Shown: positions 46,720 to 56,040 of the stretch, piece after piece
How the letters are laid out: the number at the start of each line of letters is the position of its first letter
How positions within the stretch are numbered: position 1 is the first letter of the stretch
Source of the DNA: Cohnella sp. GbtcB17
GTDB taxonomy: Bacteria; Bacillota; Bacilli; Paenibacillales; Paenibacillaceae
Length of the DNA: 64,000 bases
NCBI RefSeq assembly: GCF_019091135.1
Contig: NZ_JAGXJW010000010.1
Span: 62,001 to 126,000, forward strand
Reading direction: 5' to 3'
Program-made: the position numbers and the translations under genes
Notes under the pieces: generated by a model
Told to the model about the DNA's origin: nothing
The model's database searches: none
What the model saw: only the letters and a program-made list of their open reading frames with translations

Positions 46720-47631
46720 TTAGAAACGAAGCGCGAGCACGTGGCGGTCGATGCCGCCGTAATCGCGGACGATGCGGATCTCGTCCCAGTCGGCGACCTC
46801 GCGCAAAAGCGCGGCCGCCTGCTCCGCCTGATGGATGCCGACCTCCCAGGCGACTATCGCCGGCAGCTCCGCCAGCCCGCCGCTCAGCTGCTCCGCCATC
46901 CGGCGGTACGGCGCGAGCCCGTCCGGTCCGCCGTCCAACGCGAGGCGAGGCTCGTGGTCCCGCACTTCCGCCTGCAAGCCGGGCAAGTCCGAGGACGGGA
47001 TATACGGCGGATTCGATACGAGAATATCGATCCGCTCGCCGGCATGCGCGCGCCCTTCCCTAAACGGCGCCAGCAAATCGCCTTGCACGAAGCGCACGCT
47101 CGCGCCGAGCGCCGCCGCATTGCCCGCAGCCACTTCGAGCGCTTCCGGTGATAGATCGCTGGCGGTCACCTGCCAATCGGGCCGCTCCAGCTTCAGCGTA
47201 ACCGCTAACGCGCCGCTGCCCGTGCCGACGTCCAGCACGCGCAGCTGTCCCTCGTCTCCCCGCGCCTTGCGCGTCGCTACGATCTTATCCGCCCCTTCGA
47301 GTACCGCCTCGGCCAGAAGCTCCGTCTCGGGCCTCGGGATCAGCACCGCCGGCGTCACGGCGAACTTGCGACCGTAGAAATATTGCTCGCCGGTCACATA
47401 TTGCGCCGGCTCTCCCGCCGCTCTACGCGCCAGCATCGCCTCCCACTCATCCCGCTTCGCCTCCGGAAACGGCTCCCGCAAATCCCTCAGCAGCTCGGCC
47501 TTGCCAATCCCGAGAAGGTGCAGAATCAGCAGCTCCGCCCCCGACTCGGCCTCCGCTTCCTCGATGCCCGCCTCCGCCAATCGCCGCACTCCTGCCTTCC
47601 ACACTTCGCCATAGGTTTGTCCTCGTTCCAT
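46720..47631 (-). CDS. prmC: Release-factor glutamine methyltransferase
   Basis: A 303-residue SAM-dependent enzyme that methylates the Gln of the GGQ motif in release factors. The SAM-binding VLDVGTGSGALAVTL (about 139-153), the catalytic NPPY in DILVSNPPYIPSSDL and the N-terminal helical domain (LLILHLLGIGKAELL) are all present. AAGGGAGA precedes ATG at 47631. In B. subtilis prfA and prmC are adjacent; here three genes (47835-50802) separate them. Confidence 0.96.
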   Translation of the reverse strand: MERGQTYGEVWKAGVRRLAEAGIEEAEAESGAELLILHLLGIGKAELLRDLREPFPEAKRDEWEAMLARRAAGEPAQYVTGEQYFYGRKFAVTPAVLIPRPETELLAEAVLEGADKIVATRKARGDEGQLRVLDVGTGSGALAVTLKLERPDWQVTASDLSPEALEVAAGNAAALGASVRFVQGDLLAPFREGRAHAGERIDILVSNPPYIPSSDLPGLQAEVRDHEPRLALDGGPDGLAPYRRMAEQLSGGLAELPAIVAWEVGIHQAEQAAALLREVADWDEIRIVRDYGGIDRHVLALRF

Positions 47632-47834
47632 GCCGCTCTCCCTTTACCCAATCTGCTTTTCGTTCCGGACTTCGATATAACGATAACGCCATCGTAACAC
47701 AAGCACCTTCACTTATTCGAGGAGACACAGATTATAAGACGAGCGATAGCGGCACTCGCGGCCGTTATTTGCTCCGGGGCCGGCACTTCGCGCACGATGC
47801 GATACGCAGGACCGTTATCTGCTCGATGGCATGC

Positions 47835-49238
47835 CTAACGCCGCCGCTCCCGCCCGATCCTCGTCCATACCAGGATCGTGCCCGCCGCCAGGACAAGCCC
47901 CAGCGCTACGAAGCCCTGCCGAATACCGGCATCCGTCGAACCGGCATGCCCAAGGAAAGCGCCCGTCAGCACGACGCCGAGCGTTGCGCCGAGCTGGCGC
48001 GAGGCGTTTAGCGCGCCGGAGGCGGCTCCCGTCCATTCGGGCGGCGAAGCGGCCATCACGGCGGCCATGAGCGACGGTATGGCGAGAGAGATGCCGAAGC
48101 CGACAAAGAGCAGGCCGATCAAATAGGCGCCGTAGCCAGACTCCCCCGTCGCTGCGGCTATGGTCAGCACGCCCGCCGCGCACAGCGCGAAGCCCGCGGT
48201 CATGGGGAGTCTCGGGCCGAGACGGCCGACGATTCGCCCCGTCAATATCGGGTTGAACGCCAGCGGGATCGTCATCGGCAGCAGAGCGAGGCCCGCCGCG
48301 TGCGCCTCATATCCCCGCGCCTGTTGGAAATAGATTGGCAGCGCGAACAGAACGCCGGACAAGCCGACATTGACGAGCAGTCCGGCCAGCATGCCGGCCG
48401 ACACGGTCGGCGACGCGACCAGACGAAGCGGCAGCAGCGGCGACCGGCCCCGTGACTCCGCAGCTGCAAACCCCGCCAATGCGAGGGCAAACAAGCCGAA
48501 TGCGCCCAGCACGACGGGCGACGTCCATCCGCGCGTCTGTCCTTCGGTCAGCGCATAGGCGAGCGAAGCGATCGCCGCGATGCAGGTCGCTTGTCCGGCC
48601 GGATCGAGACTGCGCCGGCTGCGCCCAACGCCGTCGGGGCCAGCCAGACGCCCGACGACGATCAGGCTTACGGCGGCGAGCGGCACGTTGATCAGAAAGA
48701 TGCTCCTCCAGCCCAAGCCGTCCGCGAACAAGCCGCCGACAACCGGGCCGAGCGCCGTTGCGGCCCCCGTTGTCGCCGCCCAAATGCCGAGCGCCCGCGC
48801 CCGCGCTGCCCGCTCCGGATACGACTGCGCCAGCAGCGCCAGCGAAGCGGGCAGCAGAGCGGCCCCGCCGACGCCCAGCACGGCGCGAAACCCGATCAGC
48901 GCGCCAAGCGTTGGCGAAGCGGCGCAAAGCGCCGACGCAGCGAGAAAGACGGCCAGTCCGGCCGCATAAACGCGCTTGGCGCCGAGCCGGTCGGCCAGCG
49001 CGCCCATGGACAGGAGCAAGCCAGCGAACACAATCGTGTACGCGTTGGCCACCCACTGCAAGCCAGACAGGCCTCCGCCCAGGTCGGCGCGGATCGCCGG
49101 CAGCGCCACCCCGAGCGCCGTCGTATCCAACAGCACCATAAAGTAACCGAGCGACAGACCGATCAGCAGCGCGGCTCTGCCTTGTCCGGTTCGGCGCCAT
49201 CCCTCTGTTCGAGCGGCTGTTTCCATCTCCATTTCCAT
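47835..49238 (-). CDS. MFS drug exporter, DHA2 (14-helix) type
   Basis: A 467-residue transporter with about 14 hydrophobic segments. Motifs of drug:proton antiporters are visible: MVLLDTTALGVALPAIRADL in helix 1, GALADRLGAKRVY (motif A), and LGPVVGGLFADGLGWRSIFLINVP (motif C and loop). ATG at 49238 has GGAGGG about 9 nt upstream; a frame extending to 49316 is unsupported. It is divergent from an XRE-type regulator, which probably controls it. The drug substrate is unknown. Confidence 0.9.
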   Translation of the reverse strand: MEMEMETAARTEGWRRTGQGRAALLIGLSLGYFMVLLDTTALGVALPAIRADLGGGLSGLQWVANAYTIVFAGLLLSMGALADRLGAKRVYAAGLAVFLAASALCAASPTLGALIGFRAVLGVGGAALLPASLALLAQSYPERAARARALGIWAATTGAATALGPVVGGLFADGLGWRSIFLINVPLAAVSLIVVGRLAGPDGVGRSRRSLDPAGQATCIAAIASLAYALTEGQTRGWTSPVVLGAFGLFALALAGFAAAESRGRSPLLPLRLVASPTVSAGMLAGLLVNVGLSGVLFALPIYFQQARGYEAHAAGLALLPMTIPLAFNPILTGRIVGRLGPRLPMTAGFALCAAGVLTIAAATGESGYGAYLIGLLFVGFGISLAIPSLMAAVMAASPPEWTGAASGALNASRQLGATLGVVLTGAFLGHAGSTDAGIRQGFVALGLVLAAGTILVWTRIGRERRR

Positions 49239-49310
49239 TGTTCTATTCCCTCCCGTTGTTCGGATGGCGTCGGTCGCCATCCGCGTCCCGGTCAGTTTAT
49301 AATGGTACTG

Positions 49311-49320
49311 ACGCATGCGT
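49311..49320. promoter_or_regulatory. Short palindrome in the divergent promoter region
   Basis: ACGCATGCGT lies 8 bp from a TATAAT (49298-49303) between the divergent exporter and regulator genes. Candidate operator; short, so weak. Confidence 0.35.
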
Positions 49321-49393
49321 AAGCGGAGGGTTTATCCCGGGAGCGGCGCTCCCTGTATAACCGCGCTTATCAAAAAAGGAAGTGAAGTCCCTC

Positions 49394-50263
49394 ATGGAAC
49401 CTGCAAACGGCCAGCGGCAGCGAGAGCTCGCGCAATTTTTGAGGTCTCGCCGAGCCAGGCTTTCCCCGGAGCAAGTCGGCTTGCCCCCGGGCGGCAGAAG
49501 GCGAACGCCCGGATTGCGGCGCGAGGAAGTGGCGCTGCTGGCCGGCGTCAGCGCGGATTGGTATACGTGGCTGGAGCAGGCGCGCGATATCCAGGCATCC
49601 GCCCAGGTGCTGGACAGCATCGCGGCAGCTCTCCGGCTCGACGCGACCGAGAGAAGGCATCTATATCTGCTCGCACTGCAGCAGCTCCCGGCCGATCCGC
49701 AGCCTGACGACGGGGCCGTGCCGCGAACGCTGTGGCGGTTTCTCGAGCTGCAAGCGCCCTGCCCGGCTATCGCAACCGATCAGCGGATGGACGTCGTCGC
49801 CTGGAACCGGCCGGCTTGCCTGATTTATGGCGACTATGGGGCAATGTCTCAGCGTGATCGCAATACTGTATGGCGGACATTTACCTCGCCTTACATACGC
49901 GAGCTGCTTCGGGAAGGCTGGGAGCCGCATGCGCGCCACCGTTTGGCTCAGTTTCGCGCCGGTTACGCCAGATTCGCCGGCGATCCCTGGTGGCTGGGGA
50001 TGATCGAAGAGCTGACCCGCGTGAGCATCGAATTCCGCGAGTGGTGGCCGGCGCACGACGTGCTGAACGGTCCCGAGGGCACGAAGCACAACTATCATCC
50101 TTCGGCGGGGCTGCTCGTCTTCGAGCAAGCCGCCTTCACCGTGTCGAACGCGCCGCATCTGACGGCGATCGTCAACATGCCTTCGCCGGATGGCGACACG
50201 GCGGCCAGGCTGGAACGTCTGGTGAACGAACCCCGCCTCACCACAGCCGAACTCGCCGACTAA
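49394..50263 (+). CDS. XRE-family regulator with MmyB-like ligand domain
   Basis: A 289-residue regulator. N-terminal helix-turn-helix: RARLSPEQVGLPPGGRRRTPGLRREEVALLAGVSADWYTWLEQ, the hallmark of the MmyB/actinobacterial-type XRE group. From about residue 105 a PAS-like MmyB domain follows (AIATDQRMDVVAWNRPACLIYGDY, WEPHARHRLAQFRAGYARF, EWWPAHDV...KHNYHPSAG). ATG at 49394 is preferred; GTG at 49382 abuts the AAGGAA. Divergent from the drug exporter, whose expression it probably controls. Confidence 0.9.
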   Translation: MEPANGQRQRELAQFLRSRRARLSPEQVGLPPGGRRRTPGLRREEVALLAGVSADWYTWLEQARDIQASAQVLDSIAAALRLDATERRHLYLLALQQLPADPQPDDGAVPRTLWRFLELQAPCPAIATDQRMDVVAWNRPACLIYGDYGAMSQRDRNTVWRTFTSPYIRELLREGWEPHARHRLAQFRAGYARFAGDPWWLGMIEELTRVSIEFREWWPAHDVLNGPEGTKHNYHPSAGLLVFEQAAFTVSNAPHLTAIVNMPSPDGDTAARLERLVNEPRLTTAELAD

Positions 50264-50279
50264 AGTTATTCTCAAACAA

Positions 50280-50316
50280 AAAAGACTCCTGCAGCGTTAA
50301 CCGCAAGAGCCTTTTT
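50280..50316. terminator. Bidirectional terminator between convergent genes
   Basis: GACTCCTGCAG (50284-50294) and CCGCAAGAGCC (50301-50311) pair fully, with G-U pairs, as minus-strand RNA; T-runs flank both sides. Confidence 0.8.
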
Positions 50317-50337
50317 GTTTTTCAGCCGCTGCGGCGG

Positions 50338-50802
50338 CTACACTTCCGTCCAGGTCAACGTGAGCTCCACGACGCCCTCTTCGGCCGCCAGCGGGCCGCC
50401 GATCAGCGACCATGCTTCTTTTTTGCTTTTACCGTTCCCCTGTATGATCAGGTTCTTGTCGTCGACTGTCTGGACGGCATTCTCGCCCAGTTCGGCGTCG
50501 AAGTAATCCTTGTATAAGGCCGAAACTTCGTTCATGTTTTTCTTGGTTGCGAAAATGAGCAGCACCGAACGTTTGCCGTCCGTCGTTTCCTGGTGGGACG
50601 TACGAATATCGGCATCTTCGGGCAGCGGAAACCGGTCGGGCAAGAACGACGGACGCTCGGTAGAACCTGAATCCACCGCATTCTCGGCCGCACTGCCGCC
50701 GGACGGCGAATTCACCGCAGCCGGTTCCTTGTCGGCGCATGCGCCGAGCAGTACGCTTCCCAGAAGAAGCAATGCCGCCCCGCGAGCGATACGAATCATC
50801 AT
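50338..50802 (-). CDS. Small lipoprotein of unknown function
   Basis: A 154-residue lipoprotein: hydrophobic signal with lipobox LLGAC (Cys 21), a Ser/Ala/Gly linker, then a compact domain (FLPDRFPLPEDADIRTSHQE, SVLLIFATKKNMNEVSALYKDYFDAELG, NAVQTVDDKNLIIQGNGKSK) with alternating strand/helix pattern. ATG at 50802 has TAGGAG 7 nt upstream; a longer frame to 50904 is unsupported. Convergent with the XRE regulator and downstream of prfA on the same strand, yet no functional link can be stated. Confidence 0.8.
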   Translation of the reverse strand: MMIRIARGAALLLLGSVLLGACADKEPAAVNSPSGGSAAENAVDSGSTERPSFLPDRFPLPEDADIRTSHQETTDGKRSVLLIFATKKNMNEVSALYKDYFDAELGENAVQTVDDKNLIIQGNGKSKKEAWSLIGGPLAAEEGVVELTLTWTEV

Positions 50803-50902
50803 GCTTACACTCCTACCCTGTTCGGAATATATAGCCTCATTGACACTGGCATTTCCAATTCCTACCCCATTTTTCTTTCCAAGAAACGGCAGTTGTTGTG
50901 CC

Positions 50903-50943
50903 AAAAAAAGAAGACACCCGCCCCATCGAGGCTTGATGTCTTC
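50903..50943 (-). terminator. Intrinsic terminator after prfA
   Basis: GAAGACA (50910-50916) pairs with TGTCTTC (50937-50943), followed by TTTTTTT on the minus strand. Confidence 0.85.
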
Positions 50944-50952
50944 AGATTCATT

Positions 50953-52035
50953 TTAATGGCTCGCAGCCATGCCTTCCTTCTCCAGCAGCTCAGCCTGCTC
51001 GGCGATCGACAGCGCCTGCACGATCTCGTTCATCTCGCCGTTCAGCACGGAGTCGAGCTTGTGCAGCGTCAGGCCGATGCGGTGATCGGTGACGCGGCTC
51101 TGCGGGAAGTTGTACGTCCGGATGCGCTCGCTGCGGTCGCCCGTGCCGACCTTCTCGCGGCGCTCGCCCGCGTACTTGGCGTTCTCTTCCTGAATCTTGA
51201 TGTCCATAATGCGCGTACGGAGCACCTGGAGCGCCTTCGCCTTGTTGTCGTTCTGGGACTTGCCGTCCTGACAGGTGGCGATGATGCCGGTCGGGATATG
51301 CGTCACGCGCACGGCGGACTTGGTCGTATTGACCGACTGGCCGCCCGCGCCGCTCGAGCAGAACGTGTCCACGCGAATGTCTTTGTCCAGAATCTCGATG
51401 TCCAGCTCTTCAGCCTCCGGCATGACGACAACGGTCGATGTCGACGTATGGATCCGGCCGCCGGACTCGGTCTCGGGCACCCGCTGCACGCGGTGGGCGC
51501 CGCTCTCGAACTTCATCTTGCTATAGGCGCCTTGTCCGTTGATGGTGAAAATAACTTCCTTGAAGCCGCCGAGGTCGCTCACGCTCGCTTCGAGCAGCTC
51601 CGTGCGCCAGCCTTGGCTGTCGGCGTACTTGGCGTACATCCGGTACAGCTCCGCGGCGAACAAGTTCGCCTCTTCGCCGCCGGCCGCGCCACGGATCTCG
51701 ACGATGACGTTCTTGTCGTCGTTGGGATCCTTGGGCAGCAGCAGGACGCGCACCAGCTCCTCCAGTTCCTCTTTGCGGGCGGCGAGCTCCTCGATCTCCA
51801 TTTTGACCATGGCCTTCATCTCGTCGTCCAGCTTGTCTTCGAGCATCGCCTTGGCGTCGGCCAGCTGCTCCGACACTTGCTTATATTCCACGTAAGCCTG
51901 ATACGGCTCTTGCAGATCCGATTGTTCCTTCGCATACGCGCGCAGCCGGGCCGAATCGTTCATCACGTCCGGGTCGCACAATAACTCGCTCAGCTTCTCG
52001 TATCGGTCCGCCAGTGCCTGCAGTCGATCCAGCAC
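50953..52035 (-). CDS. prfA: Peptide chain release factor 1
   Basis: A 360-residue RF1, reading UAA and UAG stops. The GGQ catalytic motif is in [18 protein letters not shown], the stop-recognition region around [19 protein letters not shown] is conserved, and the C-terminal [24 protein letters not shown] is typical. The initiator is GTG at 52035 (then [14 protein letters not shown]), 9 nt after GGAGG; the TTG at 52044 is directly on the ribosome site. Partner of prmC, now 3.3 kb away. Confidence 0.97.
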   Translation of the reverse strand: MLDRLQALADRYEKLSELLCDPDVMNDSARLRAYAKEQSDLQEPYQAYVEYKQVSEQLADAKAMLEDKLDDEMKAMVKMEIEELAARKEELEELVRVLLLPKDPNDDKNVIVEIRGAAGGEEANLFAAELYRMYAKYADSQGWRTELLEASVSDLGGFKEVIFTINGQGAYSKMKFESGAHRVQRVPETESGGRIHTSTSTVVVMPEAEELDIEILDKDIRVDTFCSSGAGGQSVNTTKSAVRVTHIPTGIIATCQDGKSQNDNKAKALQVLRTRIMDIKIQEENAKYAGERREKVGTGDRSERIRTYNFPQSRVTDHRIGLTLHKLDSVLNGEMNEIVQALSIAEQAELLEKEGMAASH

Positions 52036-52112
52036 TTCAACCAACCTCCGGTAATCGTAATCGTAGTCTCCTCATTATATCATACCCTTGCAAGTGCCGG
52101 CGCGCGACGGCT

Positions 52113-52994
52113 TCAAGCCCGCTCGGCCGTCGCGATGCTACGCGGCGCCGCGCTTCGCCAGTTAACGAGGAAGATGCCCGTGCAGATCATCGCGCCTCCA
52201 ACGGCCACGTATGCATGAAGCGGCTCGCCGAGCAGCACCGCCCCGCCGATGACGCCGAAGAATGGGGCCAGGAACAGGAACGCGTTAGTTTTAGCCGGAT
52301 CGCCCCGCTTCAGCAGATAGGACCAGCCGGTAAACTGCAAGATCGAATTGACGAGCACGAGCCAGACGAGCGAGAAATAAAATCCGCCGCCGAGCTCGAT
52401 GTGCGGACGCTCGAACAACGCGCTCAGCAGGCCGAGCACGATGCCGCCGAGCAGCATCTGGTAGGCGGTCAGCACCCAGGTATCGATCTCTTGTCCCCAC
52501 CGTTTGATGAGCAGCGTCGAGGCCGCGAAGCAGCAGGCGCCGAGCAGCGAGATAAGCGTCCCAGGGTTCATCGAAAAATGCGCGCCCATCGTGCAGAAGA
52601 CGCCGGCGAAGCCGAGCGCTACGCCAACCCATTGGACGACTCTGTACCTGGCCTTCAAGAACAAGGCGCCGAACAAGATGACGAGCAGCGGGTTCACGAA
52701 AATGAGGATCGCCGACTCGCCGGACGAGATCCACCGCATGCTGTAATAGCTGCATCCCATGATGCCCGCGGAGTTCAGCGTGCCGATCAGCGCGATGCGC
52801 AGCCAGGACCAGACGTCCTTCGGCTTGGTCCGGCGCGCCGTGAACGCAGCCATGAGCAGGCCGGCAACGACGAATCGTATGCACATGAGCAGAAAAGGCG
52901 GCGCATAATCGAGCCCGATCCGGCCGACCGGAAACGCGAGCCCCATGGACAGCATGGTGACGAAAATCAGTGAAGCGTAAACTTTGGGATTCAT
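52113..52994 (-). CDS. EamA/DMT-family transporter
   Basis: A 293-residue membrane protein with ten hydrophobic helices in two EamA repeats (starts MNPKVYASLIFVTMLSMGLAF and ISLLGACCFAASTLLIKRW). The C-terminal repeat ends ...LGEPLHAYVAVGGAMICTGIFLV. GGGGAGA precedes ATG at 52994. It is divergent from a LysR regulator, a common arrangement for amino-acid or metabolite exporters; the substrate is unknown. Confidence 0.92.
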   Translation of the reverse strand: MNPKVYASLIFVTMLSMGLAFPVGRIGLDYAPPFLLMCIRFVVAGLLMAAFTARRTKPKDVWSWLRIALIGTLNSAGIMGCSYYSMRWISSGESAILIFVNPLLVILFGALFLKARYRVVQWVGVALGFAGVFCTMGAHFSMNPGTLISLLGACCFAASTLLIKRWGQEIDTWVLTAYQMLLGGIVLGLLSALFERPHIELGGGFYFSLVWLVLVNSILQFTGWSYLLKRGDPAKTNAFLFLAPFFGVIGGAVLLGEPLHAYVAVGGAMICTGIFLVNWRSAAPRSIATAERA

Positions 52995-53123
52995 CTAGTA
53001 TTCTCCCCTTCGCGGATTGCTTTTGATAAAAATGATTGTATTCCTCGCTCGCGTTCAAATAAAATAGAAATAAATCATGTCTGACATCACTGAAAGTGAT
53101 AGCAACAAAGGAGGATGAGGGGA

Positions 53124-54275
53124 ATGGAGAGCGGAGACTTGCGCGTATTTCGGGCGGTGGCGCTTGCGGGGACGGTGACGGCGGCCGCGGCCAAGCTCGG
53201 TTACGTGCAATCGAACGTAACGGCGCGCATTCGCCAGCTGGAGACCGATCTGGGCAAGCCTTTGTTCCATCGTCACAACCGGGGCATGACGCTGACGGCC
53301 GACGGCAAGCTCCTGCTGGACTACGCCGGACGGATCGTCGGACTGCTGGACGAGGCGGCCAAAGCCGTATCGTCGCTCGAAGGACCGCTCGGACCGCTCG
53401 CCATCGCCTCCACGCAGAGCTGCGCAGCCGTACGGCTGCCGAGGCTGCTCGCCGGCTATCACCGTCAGTATCCGGATGTCGAGCTGTCGCTCTCGACGGG
53501 ACATTCGTCCGCGGTGCTGGAAAAAGTGCTGCGATACGAAGCGGACGGCGGATTTCTGGCGGGACCGTGGCCGGAGGACGAGGTTCATGCCGTTCCCGCG
53601 TTCGACGAGGAGATCGTCCTAGTGTCCGCGACCGAGCATACCCGGACGGACGCGCTGGCCGGTGTGCCGTTGCTCGTATTCACGGACGGCTGCTACTATC
53701 GGTCCGTGCTGGAGCGCTGGACCAGGGATCGCGCCTGGTCGCAGCCGCGAATCATGGAGTTCGGCACGCTGGAGGCGATCGTCGGCGGCGTGTCGGCCGG
53801 GCTCGGCATTTCGCTGCTCCCGCTCAGCGTCGTCGCCAAGGCAGCGGAGGAGGGCTTGCTGCGCGTGCATTCGCTGCCGAAGCCGTACAATCGGATCCGC
53901 ACTTACTTCGTCATCCGCAAGGACGCTTACGTGAGCAGACCGCTCTCGTTGTTTTTGGATGAGCTGGCGGATGCGCGGGAGGCCGCGGACGATGCGGCGA
54001 GCGAAGGGTCTGGCGATTCGGCGGGCCGGGGTGAAGGCGGACCGGCAGACGAGGACCCGGGTAGCGCGGCAGGCTGGAGCAAAGAGAAACTGCCGACGTC
54101 GACGGCTGATAGCAGCGCGGGAAGGAACGCCGACGAAGCGCCGGCAGGGGGACGTGAGCGGGCTTCGGATGGCGACGCGGATCGAGACTGGATGCAGGAG
54201 CTCGGACAAACGCAGGGAGCCGGACAAACCAAGGCTGCACGCCGCGGCAAACGCAAAGGAGAGATCACCGCATGA
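53124..54275 (+). CDS. LysR-family regulator with long disordered tail
   Basis: A 383-residue LTTR. The winged helix (LRVFRAVALAGTVTAAAAKLGYVQSNVTARIRQLE) is followed by a substrate-binding domain to about residue 285 (typical end RPLSLFLDELADAR). A roughly 95-residue acidic/Gly/Ser tail then follows (ASEGSGDSAGRGEGGPADED and onward) and ends basic (AARRGKRKGE). ATG at 53124 has GGAGG 9 nt upstream. It is divergent from the EamA transporter and overlaps the next gene by ATGA, so LysR and WYL regulators are co-translated. Confidence 0.9.
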   Translation: MESGDLRVFRAVALAGTVTAAAAKLGYVQSNVTARIRQLETDLGKPLFHRHNRGMTLTADGKLLLDYAGRIVGLLDEAAKAVSSLEGPLGPLAIASTQSCAAVRLPRLLAGYHRQYPDVELSLSTGHSSAVLEKVLRYEADGGFLAGPWPEDEVHAVPAFDEEIVLVSATEHTRTDALAGVPLLVFTDGCYYRSVLERWTRDRAWSQPRIMEFGTLEAIVGGVSAGLGISLLPLSVVAKAAEEGLLRVHSLPKPYNRIRTYFVIRKDAYVSRPLSLFLDELADAREAADDAASEGSGDSAGRGEGGPADEDPGSAAGWSKEKLPTSTADSSAGRNADEAPAGGRERASDGDADRDWMQELGQTQGAGQTKAARRGKRKGEITA

Positions 54276-55252
54276 AGCTGGATCGGCTGTTGGCCATCAC
54301 GATGCTCATGCTCGGCAAGCGCCGGATCGGAGCCAAGGAGCTGGCCGACCGGTTCGAAGTATCGCTTCGGACCGTTTACCGCGACATGGAGACGCTCTGC
54401 CAGGCGGGCATTCCTATCGTTTCGTACGCGGGCGAAGGCGGCGGGTATGAGATTATGGAGCGATATCGGCTGGAGCGCCAGTTCCTCACGCTCGAGGAGC
54501 TGCAGGCGATGGTCATCGCATTGAAGGGTATCAGCCCGACGATGGAGGAGCGGGAGATCGGCAGGCTGCTGGACAAAGTCGGCGCGATGCTGTCCGGGAC
54601 GGAGCATGGTTTGCCGAACGCTTCGGAGCAGATGGTCATCGACATCAATCCCTGGGGCGGCGGCTCGCGGGACAAGGCGAAGGTCGCTCTGCTCCGGGAA
54701 GCGATCAGAGACCGGCGCATCGTACGTTTCGCCTACACGGGCATGTCCGGCGAGCGATCCGAACGCCGCTGCGAGCCGGTACGTTTGGTACTCAAGGGGC
54801 TTGTCTGGTATGTGTACGGATACTGTCTGATCCGGGAGGACTTCCGGTTGTTTCGGCTGTCGCGCGTCAGGGATCTGACGCGGACCGACGAGTCGTTCGA
54901 ACGCCGGGAGGAGCCCGAGGCGAGGCCGCTCACATGGAGCAGCATGCCGAACGAGGCATGCGCCCGCGTCACGGAGATCGTCGTTCGGTTCGCGCCGATC
55001 GCGCGGACGCGGGCGGAGGATTATTTCGGATCGCTCGACAGCGCGCAGGTCATGGAAGATCTGCCCGACGGCTCCCTGCTCGTGCGCGCGACGCAGCCGG
55101 ACGAGCCTTGGCTGCACCTGTGGCTGCTGGGCTTCGGCACGAGCGCTTACGTCGTATCGCCGCCCGAATTGGCCGCCGCCGTTCGCGAACGCGCCGAGGA
55201 AGTGCTGCGGCTTTATCCGGCCGCTGACACGCAGTTGTCAGTGGTCCGCTGA
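54272..55252 (+). CDS. WYL-domain transcriptional regulator (YafY-type)
   Basis: A 326-residue regulator: HTH_11 winged helix (GAKELADRFEVSLRTVYRDMETLCQAGIPI) and WYL domain with its motif varied as GLVWYVYGYCLIREDFRLFRLSR, then a WCX-like C-terminal domain (VVRFAPIARTRAEDYFGSL). The four-base ATGA overlap with the LysR gene couples their translation. Regulators of this type are often followed by a DinB-fold gene, as here (55331). Confidence 0.92.
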   Translation: MKLDRLLAITMLMLGKRRIGAKELADRFEVSLRTVYRDMETLCQAGIPIVSYAGEGGGYEIMERYRLERQFLTLEELQAMVIALKGISPTMEEREIGRLLDKVGAMLSGTEHGLPNASEQMVIDINPWGGGSRDKAKVALLREAIRDRRIVRFAYTGMSGERSERRCEPVRLVLKGLVWYVYGYCLIREDFRLFRLSRVRDLTRTDESFERREEPEARPLTWSSMPNEACARVTEIVVRFAPIARTRAEDYFGSLDSAQVMEDLPDGSLLVRATQPDEPWLHLWLLGFGTSAYVVSPPELAAAVRERAEEVLRLYPAADTQLSVVR

Positions 55253-55330
55253 TATGCTGGGCTGGCAACGTACAGCGCGGCCGTCCGCACGGACAGCTCG
55301 CAGTCTTTGATCCCAGGGAGGATGATCCTT

Positions 55331-55834
55331 ATGTTCATGAGTATCGAGAGCTTCATTCAGGAGTGGGAAAACGAATCCGCACGCACGCGTCGGCTGCTGG
55401 AAACGCTGACCGACGCATCGCTGTCCCAAAGCGTGGCCGAAGGCTTCCGAACGCTCGGGCGGCTCGCCTGGCATTTGACCTGCAGCCCGCAAGAGATGCT
55501 GGTCCGCACGGGACTCTCGCTGCCCGCGCCCGGCGACGAGCATGTCGTGCCGGCAGCGGCTGCGGAGATCGCGGCCGCCTATGCGCGGACCGCGCGCGAG
55601 GTCGCCGACGCCGTGCGCGGCCAATGGACGGACGCCGAACTGGCAGCGATGAGCGATATGTACGGCGAGCAGTGGCCGAACGGCCTGACGCTGCGCGCCG
55701 TCATCCAGCATGAGGTGCATCACCGGGGCCAGATGACCGTGCTGATGCGCCAGGCGGGATTGTCGGTGCCGGGCGTATACGGACCGGCGCGCGAGGAATG
55801 GGCCGCCATGGGCATGGAGCCGCCGGTCGTCTGA
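55331..55834 (+). CDS. DinB-family four-helix protein
   Basis: A 167-residue DinB/YfiT-like protein. A His triad suitable for a metal site is visible: RLAWHLTC, then RAVIQHEVHHRGQMTVLMRQ. It follows the WYL regulator by 78 bp and GGGAGG lies 9 nt before ATG at 55331 (ATG at 55337 is an alternative). Family members are metal-dependent thiol transferases or damage-induced proteins of unknown reaction; bacillithiol use is possible (inference). Confidence 0.9.
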   Translation: MFMSIESFIQEWENESARTRRLLETLTDASLSQSVAEGFRTLGRLAWHLTCSPQEMLVRTGLSLPAPGDEHVVPAAAAEIAAAYARTAREVADAVRGQWTDAELAAMSDMYGEQWPNGLTLRAVIQHEVHHRGQMTVLMRQAGLSVPGVYGPAREEWAAMGMEPPVV

Positions 55835-55846
55835 TGCGGCAGGGCG

Positions 55847-55985
55847 AGATAGCCGGTTTTTCCGGCTATCTCCTTTCTCTCCCCCCCGCACCCGGCTCCG
55901 TTAACCGATTTTTCCGGCTATCTCGGCCTCGCCAACTTCTTACCCGGCTCCGTTAGCCGGTTGTTCCGGCTTACTCAGCCTCATT
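55847..55985. repeat. Array B1: three CCGG-type hairpin units at 52-bp period
   Basis: Units start at 55849, 55901 and 55953 with AGCCGGTTTTTCCGGCT-like hairpins followed by ATCTC(GG)CCTC. The first, directly after the DinB stop, may end transcription. A partial fourth copy (CCGGCTATATC) lies near 55996. Confidence 0.8.
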
Positions 55986-56040
55986 AACCTCGCATCCGGC
56001 TATATCATCCCTATCAACTTCGAAGGCGCTCTGAAAGGCT

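Noticed and set aside
44881..47151. 756-codon plus-strand open frame across tsaC, spoIIR and prmC
   Set aside because: It spans three real minus-strand genes and two intergenic gaps and is Arg/Gly/Ala-rich, as expected of GC-rich antisense sequence.
47632..47834. Possible small gene or RNA between prmC and the MFS exporter
   Set aside because: The only frames lack ribosome sites, and no stem with a T-run or conserved RNA motif was found.
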